64,000 nucleotides of DNA, taken from assembly GCA_035630615.1 (NCBI GenBank), contig DASQKI010000115.1:1-64000 (forward strand), in the 5' to 3' direction. The notes under the pieces were generated by a model. It did not search any database. It saw only the letters and a list, made by a program, of their open reading frames with translations, and had not been told where the DNA came from. Source of the stretch: DATFRX01 sp035630615 (GTDB lineage Bacteria > Actinomycetota > Actinomycetes > Propionibacteriales > Nocardioidaceae). Each line of letters starts with the position of its first letter. Within the stretch, counting starts at the first letter, position 1. Positions 1 to 8,650 of the stretch are shown here, piece by piece. Both the position numbers and the translations under genes were made by a program.

Positions 1-89
1 CCTAGGGTGAAGGCGATCCTGCCCAACTCGACGCTTGCGAGGAGCTGCAACGCCTCGGCGCGTCCTAACGTGCGACTAGTCACCGTCAT
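1..89 (-). CDS. Partial N-terminus of a pyridoxamine 5'-phosphate oxidase-like (flavin/F420) protein
   Basis: An open frame begins at an ATG and runs off the left edge. The 29 visible codons read like the N-terminal helix and first strand of PPOX-class split-barrel proteins (LGRAEALQLL, then VELGRIAFT). A GAGG ribosome binding site sits just upstream of the ATG. Proteins of this class bind FMN or F420 and reduce small molecules, but no catalytic residue is visible here, so the substrate is unknown. The family call rests on the short N-terminal motif only. Confidence 0.6.
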   Translation of the reverse strand, partial: MTVTSRTLGRAEALQLLASVELGRIAFTL

Positions 90-191
90 GTCCTCTTCTG
101 CGGTGGCAGGGTCTGGGCCCCACAGACCAACCTTGAACATCCATTCAATCGCAGAACTCGCCAGCAGCGGCTAGAGGCGAAAGCCCCGGAC

Positions 192-395
192 GTGTATCCC
201 CCGGCGAACGTCACCTCGGTTCGCCGTGATGCGCAACGGCGACTCGGGAACTCCCGTCCGTCGACCACGCTCGACCTCTACACCCACGCACAACAGGATC
301 TAGCCCTCAGGGTCGCCGACTTTCTGCCGGCCGCGTGGGCGCGGCGAATCTGCGGGGCAGCACGACGGTCCATTCGCGTGGCGAGCGGTATCTAG
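192..395 (+). pseudogene. C-terminal remnant of a tyrosine recombinase/integrase
   Basis: The frame contains LGNSRPSTTLDLYTHA followed by a short helical tail (LALRVADFLPAA). This matches the end of phage-type tyrosine integrases, where the GHS-x-TTL-x-YTH block carries the second active-site histidine region and the nucleophilic tyrosine. The upstream catalytic domain with its arginines is absent, and the histidine of the usual GHS is Asn here. No RBS or plausible start is seen. It is best read as debris of a lost integrated element. No att repeats or tRNA gene were found beside it. Confidence 0.6.
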
Positions 396-507
396 CGCCT
401 TGCGGTGTTGGGCTCGAAGCTCCAACGCGGCTGCGCGTAGCTCGGCTGCGATGGCACCGGAGCGTATTGAACGGTCCTCGATGCCGGCGGGCAGTAGCCT
501 CGGCGCC

Positions 508-714
508 ATGGCATTCAAGATCATCTACGCTGATGGCTCGGAGAAACAGTACGAGGATGGCGACCGGTACGGCTTCAACAAGGCCGGCATGGTCGTGATC
601 GAAAGCAGCACGGGTAGTGGGCGGAGGATCCTTTCACCGGCTGCTTGGCACGCCATCGAAGACCCCGAGGGCACGCGCACCCCTTCGTTACCTACCCCTG
701 ACCTCCTCACGTAA
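508..714 (+). CDS. Small hypothetical protein (68 aa)
   Basis: The start chosen is the ATG giving MAFKIIYADG, because the upstream part of the frame looks non-coding. The N-terminal 45 residues (IIYADGSEKQYEDGDRYGF, then GMVVIES) look like a small beta-sheet protein displaying an acidic loop. The last 20 residues are Pro/Thr-rich. It stands alone between the integrase remnant and another small gene. No function can be assigned. Confidence 0.5.
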   Translation: MAFKIIYADGSEKQYEDGDRYGFNKAGMVVIESSTGSGRRILSPAAWHAIEDPEGTRTPSLPTPDLLT

Positions 715-782
715 GACGCCACCACTGCGGCAGCGGCAAGCTGCGAGGTTGTCAACGCTTGCTCCAGCCGGGAGGAGCGATT

Positions 783-1139
783 GTGACGAAGACAACCTCG
801 AGGGTAATGGCCGGAGTTACTGTTGCCGCGCTGGCAACAGCCGGCGTGGCCGCAGTCATCCGCTATCGCCAGGGGCAGAAGCCGGATCCCGATGAGCGTG
901 CCTATCTGGACGAGTTGGAGGCGCGACTGTACGAAGTCGAAGTACCAGGCGAGATCATCCCGACGAGCCGTGTTGGTCGGGTCGTGGAAAGACTCCAACG
1001 CCAGCAAGGCGTTTCGGTGACACGCTTACGATTGTGGGTTTCCGCTCTCAGGAGTGGGGCCCTGAGCCCTGAGCAGGCGATCGTAGCCGAAAGCGACTTC
1101 GAGGCCCTTGAGCGGGAGGCAGATCAAGGCGGCGCGTAG
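783..1139 (+). CDS. Hypothetical protein with N-terminal hydrophobic helix (118 aa)
   Basis: The GTG start is preferred over an upstream ATG because GGGAGGAG lies just before it. Residues 8-27 form a hydrophobic Ala/Val helix, either a signal anchor or an uncleaved signal. The rest is charged and helical: an ELEARLYEVEVPGE segment, then VVERLQRQQGVSVTRLRLWVSALRSG, which could be a small helix-turn-helix-like bundle. No family was recognised. Confidence 0.5.
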   Translation: MTKTTSRVMAGVTVAALATAGVAAVIRYRQGQKPDPDERAYLDELEARLYEVEVPGEIIPTSRVGRVVERLQRQQGVSVTRLRLWVSALRSGALSPEQAIVAESDFEALEREADQGGA

Positions 1140-1400
1140 CAGCTCACCTGCCAAAGACGCCAGCGCCTGCAGCCCAAGGAGCGCTCCGACGTTTGGCTTA
1201 TATGCCGGAGCGCGCGCAGCTCGCGGGCCGGGGCGACGCGCTCGACTTAGATCGAGTCCCAGCCGCCGCCCGGCGCGCGCCGTCGGCCCCAGAAGTAGTG
1301 GTGGCCGAAGGTCCCGTCATGGTCGGGACGTTCGGAGGGCCCTGTCCTGCGCGGTCTACGGGCATCCTGGGCGCGGCGAGCCTGCGGGAAGGGACGACCG

Positions 1401-2216
1401 ATGAGGGCACCCGGACACTGGATCGGCGCGGTTCTGGTCTTTCTGATCGTCGCCACTGGATGCAGTGGATCTGATGGGGACGATTCGTCAGGACACAAGT
1501 CATACCGCGATCATGATGGCGTCAAGATCCATCACTCTAAACCCTCGCCGTCCGCGCGCGAGACGCATCAGGCCAAGCCGGACGCCGAGTCGGTCGAGCC
1601 GTCGAAACCTCCGGGGTCACTGGTGCTCGACGTGGTTGATGGCGACACGGTCCATGTGGCCTACCACGGTGACACCTCGGTTCGGGTGATCGGAATCGAC
1701 ACCCCGGAGACCGTAGACCCCAGTCAGCCGGTGGAGTGCGGCGGCCCGGAAGCCTCCGCCGTTGCTGAACGCTTGTTGAGCGGGAAGCGAGTCCGGTTGG
1801 TCTTTGACCCCTCGCAGGGACGCTCGGACTACTACGGTCGCACGCTGGCGTATCTGACGGTGCCGGGCCTCGGAGACTTCGGGCTGGCCATGGTGGAGCG
1901 AGGGCTGGCGGCGGAATACACCTACGACACCGCCTACCAGCATCAGGCGCAATACATTGCGGCCGAACAGCGAGCGCGTCAGGCCGGTCGGGGAATGTGG
2001 GGAAGGTGCGGGGGAGTCGACGAACCGCTCCACCGGCCGAACAAGCCCCCTGAGCCGAGGGGTGGTGGCGGCAACTGCGAGGCCGGCTACGACCCGTGCG
2101 TGCCGTCGTACCCACCCGACGTCGACTGCGGCGACGTCGACGGCCCGATCCAGGTGACCGGCGACGATCCACATGGCCTCGACGCAGACGGCGACGGCAC
2201 CGGCTGCGAGTCCTGA
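1401..2216 (+). CDS. Thermonuclease-family lipoprotein with C-terminal excalibur-like domain
   Basis: This is a secreted staphylococcal-nuclease-fold (SNase) phosphodiesterase. The lipobox VATGC places the lipidated cysteine at residue 21. A Ser/Pro/Lys-rich linker reaches about residue 70. The SNase core, about 72-205, contains VDGDTV, VRVIGIDTPET (the Arg35/Asp40/Glu43 region of S. aureus nuclease) and GRSDYYGRTLAYL (the Arg87 region), so catalytic residues are present. The last 40 residues have paired cysteines and a calcium-binding D-x-D-x-DGTGCES motif typical of excalibur domains. GGGAAGGG precedes the ATG. Likely role: cell-surface, calcium-dependent degradation of external nucleic acid. 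Confidence 0.85.
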   Translation: MRAPGHWIGAVLVFLIVATGCSGSDGDDSSGHKSYRDHDGVKIHHSKPSPSARETHQAKPDAESVEPSKPPGSLVLDVVDGDTVHVAYHGDTSVRVIGIDTPETVDPSQPVECGGPEASAVAERLLSGKRVRLVFDPSQGRSDYYGRTLAYLTVPGLGDFGLAMVERGLAAEYTYDTAYQHQAQYIAAEQRARQAGRGMWGRCGGVDEPLHRPNKPPEPRGGGGNCEAGYDPCVPSYPPDVDCGDVDGPIQVTGDDPHGLDADGDGTGCES

Positions 2217-2235
2217 CGCCCGTCTACGCGAGCGG

Positions 2236-3233
2236 TCAGAGCGAGGCAAGCGTTTCGCGCACGCTCGGGTAGTTGGAGTCTTCGGCCAGGATCCGTTCGA
2301 AGTCCTGTCGAGCCATGCTGGCCTTGCCTTCGGCCAGATAGGTCTGGGTTCTCCCGACGAGGGCGAAGTGTCTGATGCGGGCGTCGCGGGACTTGGACTT
2401 CAATGCCTCTTTGAATGCCTCCCGCGCAGCCGTGTGGTGGCCTAGCCCGCGTAGCGCAAACCCGCGAAACGCGATCAGGAGCGCTGACGGCTCGTCGTCA
2501 TTTTTCAGCCCGTTGGTGACTGCGACGACCTCATCGTGACGTCCCGCCTCTGTGTAGAGCTCACATAGGGACACGGCCGCGATCATCGAGGGCTCCAGCT
2601 GCTCCACCACAGCGATCGCTGCATCCGTGTGTCCGGCCCCCTGCTCGAGCTCTGCGAGAGCGAGTCCAAGCGCATCGCGGCTGATAGGAAGGGTCGCGGA
2701 CACTCCGTCGGCTACGCCGACAGTCACCAGGTTCGCCCCGAGGTATTTGCGAACGATTGGGTGCTGCTCGAGCACCCCGGCGTTCATCCACGCTCAGCGG
2801 CACACGTCGAGTGCTCGCGCATAGATACCGCTTTGCATCGTGGTCAGGCCATCGAGTGTGGCCGCGACCGGAGCTGCCTCTGGGAAGTGCCGAGCGATCT
2901 GTGGAAGGTCTTGAAAGCGTCCCTCTCGGACCGCCCTGTGGAGCCTCTTCTCCCATTTCGGAGCATGAGCCCTGGCCTGGGCGGCGGCGGTCGCGCGGCC
3001 GGCCTTGTGCTCCCGACCGTCGACGGGCCAGCACCTCTCGGCCCTTTGGACGAGACCGACTTCGTGTGGTAGACGCCCGACCCTGGGACTCCTACGGTTC
3101 TCGTGCTCCGCCCCGACGTGCTCTTCGTAATCCGCGCGCCACCTACGCCGGCTGATGCGCTAAGGCCGCTCCTGCTGACCGTCATCCGAACACCCGGCAT
3201 GACCTTGAAGGTCTTACGCGCAACGAAACCCAC
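2236..3233 (-). pseudogene. DUF4236-TPR protein interrupted by a frameshift and a stop
   Basis: The N-terminal piece is a clear DUF4236 domain: MGFVARKTFKVMPGVRMTVSRSG, then the glycine-rich TRTVGVPGSGVYH. The C-terminal piece is a run of TPR-like helical repeats (AREAFKEALKS, ARQDFERILAEDSNYPSVRE). The halves lie in different frames. The TPR frame can be read upstream through APKWEKRLHRAVREGRFQDL to near position 3000, where a one-base shift in a GC-rich run would join it to the DUF4236 frame. One TGA also interrupts it near 2793 (DVCR-stop-AWMNAG). Repairing both gives about 330 residues. Either a decayed gene or two sequencing errors. Confidence 0.7.
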
Positions 3234-3313
3234 GGCATGACCTCACATCGAAGCCGGTAGGCCAGGTTGGGCTGGGATTGCTCGGTTTGGCGTGCTGCGC
3301 CAGGCGAGTGGCA

Positions 3314-3585
3314 TCAGCGGCTGACCTCACAGGCGGTGCCGTCGTTGTCGGCGTCGCTCTCGTCATTGACCCGGTAGACGCGCGGCCGCACAGCGGGCCG
3401 CAAGTGGCCGGTGGCCACCTGCCGGTCAGCGGCGCGGTCAAACCGTGCCGCACCGTGCTCGAAGGTCCGGTGCATGTGGTCGCAGTTGCGGAAGTCGGTG
3501 ACCGCCTCAGCAGGAGCCGCGACAAACGTGAGCGCGCTGACCGTCAACGCCCGGCGAATACGGCCGTGGTGGCGGCACGGAACAT
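3314..3585 (-). pseudogene. Secreted excalibur calcium-binding protein, frameshifted in the signal peptide
   Basis: The mature part is an excalibur domain: FRNCDHMHRTFEHG, then ESDADNDGTACEVSR with the D-x-D-x-DGTxCE calcium loop and paired cysteines. An ATG with weak GAGG upstream opens MFRAATTAVFAG, and one added G near 3551 would join it to ALTVSALTFVAAPAEA, making a standard cleavable signal peptide. As printed the two parts are one base out of frame. Without the shift no convincing start exists. The same domain type ends the upstream thermonuclease. Confidence 0.6.
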
Positions 3586-3756
3586 GGAAACCTCGACTTG
3601 AAGAATTCCGATGCCCTTGTCGCTGCCTGAACCCGGCTCCTGGCCTCGCCGACGAGCCGGGGTCTGGTGGTGGTCGGCTGCAAACTTGAGTGTTTGTACT
3701 CACGACCCGGGCTCGGGCTGGCGGTTACGGTGATGATCACCATGAGGGAGTAGATC

Positions 3757-4236
3757 GTGAGCAGCGCTGCAATCCAGCCGGAGTCATCTGTGGCTCGAAC
3801 GCGCGGCGTCGCGTTACTCGCCTTGCCAGGCATTGTCGGGTACACCCTCCCCGCGATCGGGTTCTTGTTGTCGCTGTTCTTGCCGCTGTTCGCTTCCGGA
3901 GTTCGCTCGCGGCTTTGGCCTCAGATCTCCCCGTTCAGGAGTCGGGTGTGGTCGGGGCTCGCGGTGGCCGGCCTGTGGCTGCCAGCCTTGGTGTTTCTGC
4001 TTTCGTCCGCGCGGGTTGGGTCCGGCGCCACGATCTGGCTGATCATCCCGTTGTGCACCCCGTCGGGGTCAGCGCTGTGGGTGCCGGCGCTCCTGGCGAT
4101 CACCGCCTACCTGGCCGGATTGGCGGTCAGCACAATCGTCCGACACCCATGGCCGTGGGTGTCAGGTGCGTGGGTCGCGCCCTTGGCCTACGAGGCGGCG
4201 AGCCTGTGGCTGGTGGACTCCCAGTTTGTTTGCTAG
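3757..4236 (+). CDS. Small integral membrane protein (159 aa)
   Basis: The GTG start is supported by a GGGAG site about ten bases upstream. Four hydrophobic segments can be seen, roughly residues 20-45, 66-84, 90-125 and 132-152, separated by short polar loops (SRLWPQISPFRSR). There are no catalytic motifs and no recognised family. It converges on the secreted-protein gene downstream, with a strong hairpin between them. Confidence 0.6.
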   Translation: MSSAAIQPESSVARTRGVALLALPGIVGYTLPAIGFLLSLFLPLFASGVRSRLWPQISPFRSRVWSGLAVAGLWLPALVFLLSSARVGSGATIWLIIPLCTPSGSALWVPALLAITAYLAGLAVSTIVRHPWPWVSGAWVAPLAYEAASLWLVDSQFVC

Positions 4237-4307
4237 GAGCTCCCAGGCCGGCAACCCGGCTTTCCGAGGCGGCGAGGGTTGCTGCTGGGCTACGAAACCT
4301 ATCAAAG

Positions 4308-4342
4308 GCGCCTGGTCGGAGCGTGTGGCTCCGACCAGGCGC
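4308..4342. terminator. Perfect 14-bp stem, 7-nt loop between convergent genes
   Basis: The arm GCGCCTGGTCGGAG is repeated exactly in reverse complement after a 7-nt loop. It lies between the 3' ends of two convergent genes, so it is well placed as a bidirectional terminator. No long U-run follows on either strand, as is common in high-GC actinobacteria. Confidence 0.8.
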
Positions 4343-4359
4343 GGTTGGGGGTGGTGGGG

Positions 4360-4845
4360 TCAGATGTTGAAGAAGGTCCGGGAGAACGTGCCCGGGATGG
4401 ATTCGGTGTCGCCACCGCCGCTGACCGTGACGTTGGTGTAGGACACCGACACGAGCACGACGTGCTGTCCGTTTGGACAGGTCAGCGTGCTGGTCGGTGG
4501 ACTCAGGGTCAGGCTGTCGGTGATCTGACCGTTCTTGCCCGAGGTGAAGTCACCGCTGGCGCTGACCGGTCCGCTGACCGTGGTCTTCTTCGGATCTGAG
4601 GGGAAGTTGCCGCCGTTGTTTTGGCAGGCGTAGACGGCCGTGGCGTCGGCGGACGCGGTGACGGTGATCGTCTGGTTGTCGCCGAGCCCGGCAATCTTGA
4701 AGTTGACGGTGAGGTCGCCCGCCGCGTCTGGGCCGGATGCGCTGGCCTGGATGAAGTGCGGGTTTGCCGCCTGGGTGGGTGCTGCGAGGAACACCAGCGC
4801 TAGCAGGGCTGCCAGCAGGCTGGTGAATCCGATGCGTCGAATCAT
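4360..4845 (-). CDS. Secreted hypothetical protein (161 aa)
   Basis: The start MIRRIGFTSLL is chosen because GGAGG lies 7 bases upstream. Residues 1-27 form a signal peptide ending AAPTQA-A. The mature part is beta-rich and Thr/Ser/Gly-rich (GDLTVNFKIAGLGDNQTITVTASA) with two cysteines that could form a disulfide, giving an immunoglobulin-like appearance. No enzyme motif is seen. It is probably exported and soluble or wall-associated. Confidence 0.7.
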   Translation of the reverse strand: MIRRIGFTSLLAALLALVFLAAPTQAANPHFIQASASGPDAAGDLTVNFKIAGLGDNQTITVTASADATAVYACQNNGGNFPSDPKKTTVSGPVSASGDFTSGKNGQITDSLTLSPPTSTLTCPNGQHVVLVSVSYTNVTVSGGGDTESIPGTFSRTFFNI

Positions 4846-5762
4846 TTTGATGCCTCCGGATCGATACACAAGATCGTTGTACGACTTGGGCCCGGAGTGG
4901 ATAGGCTGGGTCTGGGCCTTCCTACCCGCGGGTTGCTACGAAAGTTGAGCGCTTCCGATGGTTACCGAAAAATGCGGGTAAGGGAGGCCCTCGCGCTGTC
5001 TGCGCGATGACGAGACGCTCGTCTCGACGCGGCCTCACCGATTGCTGCCTCCCACGAACTGTTCGTTGGCTCCCCGACGCACCGCTCGTGGCACTGCCTA
5101 ATCCACTGACGCTAATACGCTCCTACGGTATTGAAAACCTCTGCGATTCCCGTTCTCACAACCCGAAACGAACGTCCCATGATTTGAACACCAGCCACCG
5201 CGTGAAGGCGACGATGAAGACGCTTTTCGTGCCATGCCTGATTATTTTGTTCGAGGACGTCTAAGGTTTTACAGAAGTGAATCAATCGGATCACGCCGGG
5301 CCGATGACTCGTCGGTGACCAGGAGTGAGTAGCCGCGGGTACTGCGGTCGGTCGGACGCCAGGGTGGGAGACGCTTGTAATCGAATGTAGGGACGGCCCC
5401 CGGCGGTTTCGGAGGTCCTCGAATGTAGGGACGGCCCCCGGCGGTTTCGGAGGTCCCCACCGGGGGTCGCCTTATTCATACCGGTCGTCGCGGCCTTAGG
5501 TGTTACACATCGGCGCCGTCCGAACCTCCACGACGGGCCGCCTAGCAGCCGTAAGCTGCCGCCGCCGCGCGAGTTGAGCCGCATCCGACACCCCGACACG
5601 CCGGCACCCACCGCCGCGCCGTCGCCCATCTCTGGACGATTTTGGACAACAGGCAGCAGGCTTGGTCGGAATCGACGTCTTGGCCGGCCTTGATCAGACC
5701 CTCACAGACCAAAAATATCCTAGGTTTGTCAACAATATGAAGTAGGGATGTCCGCCGGGTGG
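4846..5762. other. Intergenic stretch of about 0.9 kb without a supported gene
   Basis: No frame here has both a plausible start and protein-like composition. The part around 5080-5290 has visibly lower GC than its surroundings. The only clear structure is the 38-bp tandem duplication at 5381-5456, plus a TTGTCAACAA motif at 5726-5735 next to the sulfite-oxidase-like gene. Confidence 0.5.
5381..5456. repeat. Two exact tandem copies of a 38-bp unit
   Basis: The unit begins TCGAATGTAGGGACGG and ends CGGTTTCGGAGGTCC. The copies abut at 5418/5419 without mismatch. Each contains CCCCCGG, and the second copy is followed by CCGGGGG, so a hairpin can form downstream. It lies in non-coding DNA. Confidence 0.9.
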
Positions 5763-6986
5763 TTAGGTTGTCGTGGTGACGGGGTGGTGCACGACGGCCC
5801 AGAAGAGGTAGCCGCCGTCGTTGAAGGGCACGGTGGCGGGTTGGCGGCGTCCGCTCTCATCGACGGCCCGGGCGAGCAGGGTGTGGTTGCCGGTGGAGGT
5901 CGGACGCCACGGTAGCTCCCATCGCACCCAACCGTTTGCCCGGTTCGGGCCGGCGAGGCGGGCCGTTCGCCAGCGTTGGCCGCCGTCGGTGCTGACCTCG
6001 ACCCGTCGGATCGGTGCCTGTCCGGACCAGGAGCGGCCGGTCAGTGTGGTGACGGTTCGCGCGGGGAGGGCGGCGTTCCAGGGCAGTTCGAAGGCGCTCT
6101 TGACCGCCTGGTCGGTGATCGGTGGTGAGTCGGCGGGGTAGTCCGGACCGGTGAGCCGGTACCACAGGGTGTTCCATGGCGACGAGAGTGGCTGGTCGGA
6201 GACCTCGATCTGGCCGAGCCATTTGATGCTGGCGATGCCGATCCAGCCCGGCACGACCAGGCGTACGGGGAAGCCGTGGTCCGGTGGCAGCGGCTCGCCG
6301 TTCATCTCGTAGGCCAGCAGCGCGTCGTCGAGCGCCTTCCAGACCGGGAGTGGCCGGCGCACGTGGCCGTGGTCGACGCCGTTGGTCACGACCGTCGCGT
6401 CGAGTCCCTCGGGCATCACGTCGACCGCATCGCGGCGGATGCCGGCGCGCTCGAGAACCTCGGCGAGTCGGACGCCGCGCCATCGCGCGAGCCCGATGGC
6501 GCCCAGCCCCCATGGCGTTCCGGCCGCTGGCGTACCTTGCTGGCTGGCGAAGAAGCTTCGGCCGTTGCCGGCGCACTCGATCACGGCGTCGATCTCGTAA
6601 CTGGGCAACGACCGCAGCTGGTAATACTCGAACTCGACGGCGTCGTCGAGGCCGGGGGCCCCCCGCAACCCGGAGCCGAACACGCGCAGCCGCCAGGTCG
6701 CGGCGTCGATCAGTGGCGTGGCGGTGTGGTCACGGACGAAGAAGCGCTCGTTAGGCACGCGATAGCCGAGGTCGGCGGCGGCGTCCCAGCGCATCTCGGC
6801 GTTGGTACCGAAGTCGACGAACCACTCGGGCGGCAGCGGCTTCACGATGGGAGACCCGGCGACGTTTCGACGAGCGAGGACCGGCGCCGGTGACGCCAGC
6901 GGACCGAGCCCAGCGGCCAGCGGGACCCCGGCGGTCAGCTTGAGGAATCGACGTCGCGATACGTCCACACTCCGGCGCGGTGCCAT
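5763..6986 (-). CDS. Tat-exported sulfite-oxidase-like molybdopterin enzyme
   Basis: The protein starts with a twin-arginine signal (SRRRFLKLTAG, then a hydrophobic stretch and an Ala-rich cleavage region near residue 38). The oxidoreductase molybdopterin domain follows, about 75-265, with the molybdenum-ligand cysteine in IECAGNGR (Cys138). Motifs GYRVPNERFFVRDH, WGLGAIGLARWRG and PGWIGIASIKWL are typical. A C-terminal Mo-co dimerisation beta-sandwich spans about 290-395. The start is set by AGGAGGG five bases before the ATG. Family members oxidise sulfite or related substrates outside the membrane; the electron acceptor is not evident, since no cytochrome partner is adjacent. Confidence 0.85.
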   Translation of the reverse strand: MAPRRSVDVSRRRFLKLTAGVPLAAGLGPLASPAPVLARRNVAGSPIVKPLPPEWFVDFGTNAEMRWDAAADLGYRVPNERFFVRDHTATPLIDAATWRLRVFGSGLRGAPGLDDAVEFEYYQLRSLPSYEIDAVIECAGNGRSFFASQQGTPAAGTPWGLGAIGLARWRGVRLAEVLERAGIRRDAVDVMPEGLDATVVTNGVDHGHVRRPLPVWKALDDALLAYEMNGEPLPPDHGFPVRLVVPGWIGIASIKWLGQIEVSDQPLSSPWNTLWYRLTGPDYPADSPPITDQAVKSAFELPWNAALPARTVTTLTGRSWSGQAPIRRVEVSTDGGQRWRTARLAGPNRANGWVRWELPWRPTSTGNHTLLARAVDESGRRQPATVPFNDGGYLFWAVVHHPVTTTT

Positions 6987-7004
6987 GAGCCCTCCTGTTG
7001 ACAA

Positions 7005-7825
7005 CTAATCTGATGTAGTAACTAGACTTTAGTGCATCTGGGCCCCAGCTGATCCCCGCATCGCTACTTTTGGGCCGCCGTCACTTCAGCACCCACCGGT
7101 GCTGGTTGCACCATGTGCGCCAAGCCCGCTGTGCCCGGTGTGACGGGAGGGGCGCTGGCGAGACAGCACGCGCGGAGCGCTTTGCTGGCGCGTTTCGTCG
7201 TGGGCGCTGCGCGAGCGGCCGCCGGCGTACGACTATGCCGCTCGCAGAAGGGATGCGGCCCGCCGTGCCCTTGACATCAGAGCAAAGTTCGGCAAAGCGA
7301 CGTAGACCGTTGTCGCGTAAGGTCCCGGCGCCCAAGGACGGTGTGTTCAGTGAGCCCATAACTTTCGACTTGCGCTCGGCCGTTTCACGCTCAATGCGCT
7401 CTTGCGCACAGCGTTGAGCGGCGTCTGCCTTACAAAGCAGGGGGTCCGCGACTAAGACCATGGGGATCAGCAGTTGCGAAAGCACGTCAGTCGAGAGCCG
7501 CGAAGGAAGTCGTCGCTCGGTGAGTCCCGATGGCCTGGGCAGTCTGGGGCCATAGGTCCCTAACGAGTTGTGACGTTCCGAACTGCTGGGCGAGCCATCA
7601 GGAGCCCACGATTGGTGTACGGACGTGCCAAGGATCCACTCGCTTCTTGCGAAAGCCGTCTGCCTGGAGGGACATGCTCACGACCACACCAGTGTTCGGG
7701 CCGGCTACGACGACCGGCTTCCGACGGAGCGACCAAACATCGACTTCCTGTTTGTGCAGGCCCTGAGATGACGCTAGGCGAAGCAATCGAACGCACGGGC
7801 TGACGAAGCTGAAAGGGGTGCCCAC
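7005..7825. other. Intergenic stretch of about 0.8 kb with at most one doubtful gene
   Basis: Between the sulfite-oxidase-like gene and the orphan gene at 7826 no recognisable protein is encoded. The only frame with some protein-like character is the doubtful minus-strand one listed separately. TGTTGACAA at 6996-7004 adjoins this stretch and resembles the motif found downstream of the oxidase gene. Confidence 0.4.
7081..7485 (-). CDS. Doubtful hypothetical protein (134 aa)
   Basis: The frame opens with a GTG and encodes a charged, helix-prone segment (CAQERIERETAERKSKV) followed by an Arg/Pro-rich tail. There is no ribosome binding site, third-position GC is low for the neighbourhood, and no family is recognised. 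It may be a decayed gene or chance. Confidence 0.2.
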   Translation of the reverse strand: MLSQLLIPMVLVADPLLCKADAAQRCAQERIERETAERKSKVMGSLNTPSLGAGTLRDNGLRRFAELCSDVKGTAGRIPSASGIVVRRRPLAQRPRRNAPAKRSARAVSPAPLPSHRAQRAWRTWCNQHRWVLK

Positions 7826-8479
7826 TTGGGTATTTGGAGCCGGATCAGGAGCAACGCCGACCGGGCCGCGGTCATCGCGGAATACAACACCAAAATCATC
7901 CAGTCGCGAGCTCTTTTCGTAGCCGCCGTCGTAACCTGGGGTCGGGCTGTCGCCACCCCGATTCCCGACGAGATCGAGACCAAGCTCATGACTGGAACCG
8001 CCATCAAGGGCATGGCTAAGAGTGTCGTAGGACTTAGTTCCAAGGACCCCAAGGAATATGTGGCGCTGGCCCATAAGCTGCTGACACATGACGCGGTGCA
8101 GAAGTGGCGCAAGGAGCACTTCGACGTCAAGGATGACCCAATCATCTATCAGTTCGGGGGGGTTGGCTTCCAGATTCTCTCGCGGAAAGCGGGCGAACCT
8201 ACCTACACCGCATTCACCTTCGCCGACCACGACGCTAGCTGGGTGCTAAAGAGGCGTGACTTGATCAAAGCGGCGCCGATGCCAATGGGTGAGGAAAAGG
8301 TTGCCAAGGGCGCATATCAGCGAGTTTTCGATCGGGTAGACGTTCTGGCGCGCAACTGTCCTCGAGGACAACGTGCCTTCGCTCAATTCATCTCCGACCA
8401 TCCAGACGACGAATGTGCTCGCCTTCACCGCTCGTACGATGAGGCATGGGAGAACCTGCCCGATAAGCCAGCCATCTAG
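7826..8479 (+). CDS. Orphan hypothetical protein (217 aa)
   Basis: The frame starts at TTG with AAAGGGG about ten bases upstream. The product is soluble and mixed alpha/beta (WSRIRSNADRAAVIAEYNTKIIQ, DPIIYQFGGVGFQIL, RQAFDRVDVLAR-like helices). It has no signal peptide, membrane helix or catalytic signature I recognise. Third-position GC is lower than in the core genes to the right, consistent with accessory DNA. Nearest neighbours give no functional clue. Confidence 0.55.
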   Translation: MGIWSRIRSNADRAAVIAEYNTKIIQSRALFVAAVVTWGRAVATPIPDEIETKLMTGTAIKGMAKSVVGLSSKDPKEYVALAHKLLTHDAVQKWRKEHFDVKDDPIIYQFGGVGFQILSRKAGEPTYTAFTFADHDASWVLKRRDLIKAAPMPMGEEKVAKGAYQRVFDRVDVLARNCPRGQRAFAQFISDHPDDECARLHRSYDEAWENLPDKPAI

Positions 8480-8530
8480 GCCCCGCGCAGGAATGGAACT
8501 GACGGCCGATGTCGCCGCCGACTAGGGCCG

Positions 8531-8585
8531 CCCTACGTTCGTGATGCCGCGATCTGCGTCGGCACCCTGACCGAAGGCCACGTCG
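8531..8585 (+). pseudogene. Fragment of a methyltransferase gene homologous to the one at 14.4 kb
   Basis: Positions 8549-8585 are identical over 37 bases to 14801-14837 inside the SAM-dependent methyltransferase gene. The same reading frame encodes DAAICVGTLTEGHV in both places, and homology continues weakly upstream (Y-x-x-DAA). Nothing else of the gene is present. This is a stranded copy or the last trace of a paralogue. Confidence 0.7.
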
Positions 8586-8650
8586 CGCCATTAGGTCACT
8601 GCGAGGCTGCCGAGACGCGACGAGACACTTCAGGGCGTGTCCGGGTGGAC

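Noticed and set aside
1193..1474. Plus-strand frame before the thermonuclease gene
   Set aside because: Biased Arg/Ala/Gly composition and overlap with the lipoprotein gene start; no RBS.
5007..5264. Short plus-strand frame in the lower-GC stretch
   Set aside because: No RBS, no protein-like pattern and no recognisable motif.
7598..8230. Minus-strand frames opposite the orphan gene at 7826
   Set aside because: Two competing frames exist, but the plus-strand frame has the better composition and an RBS.
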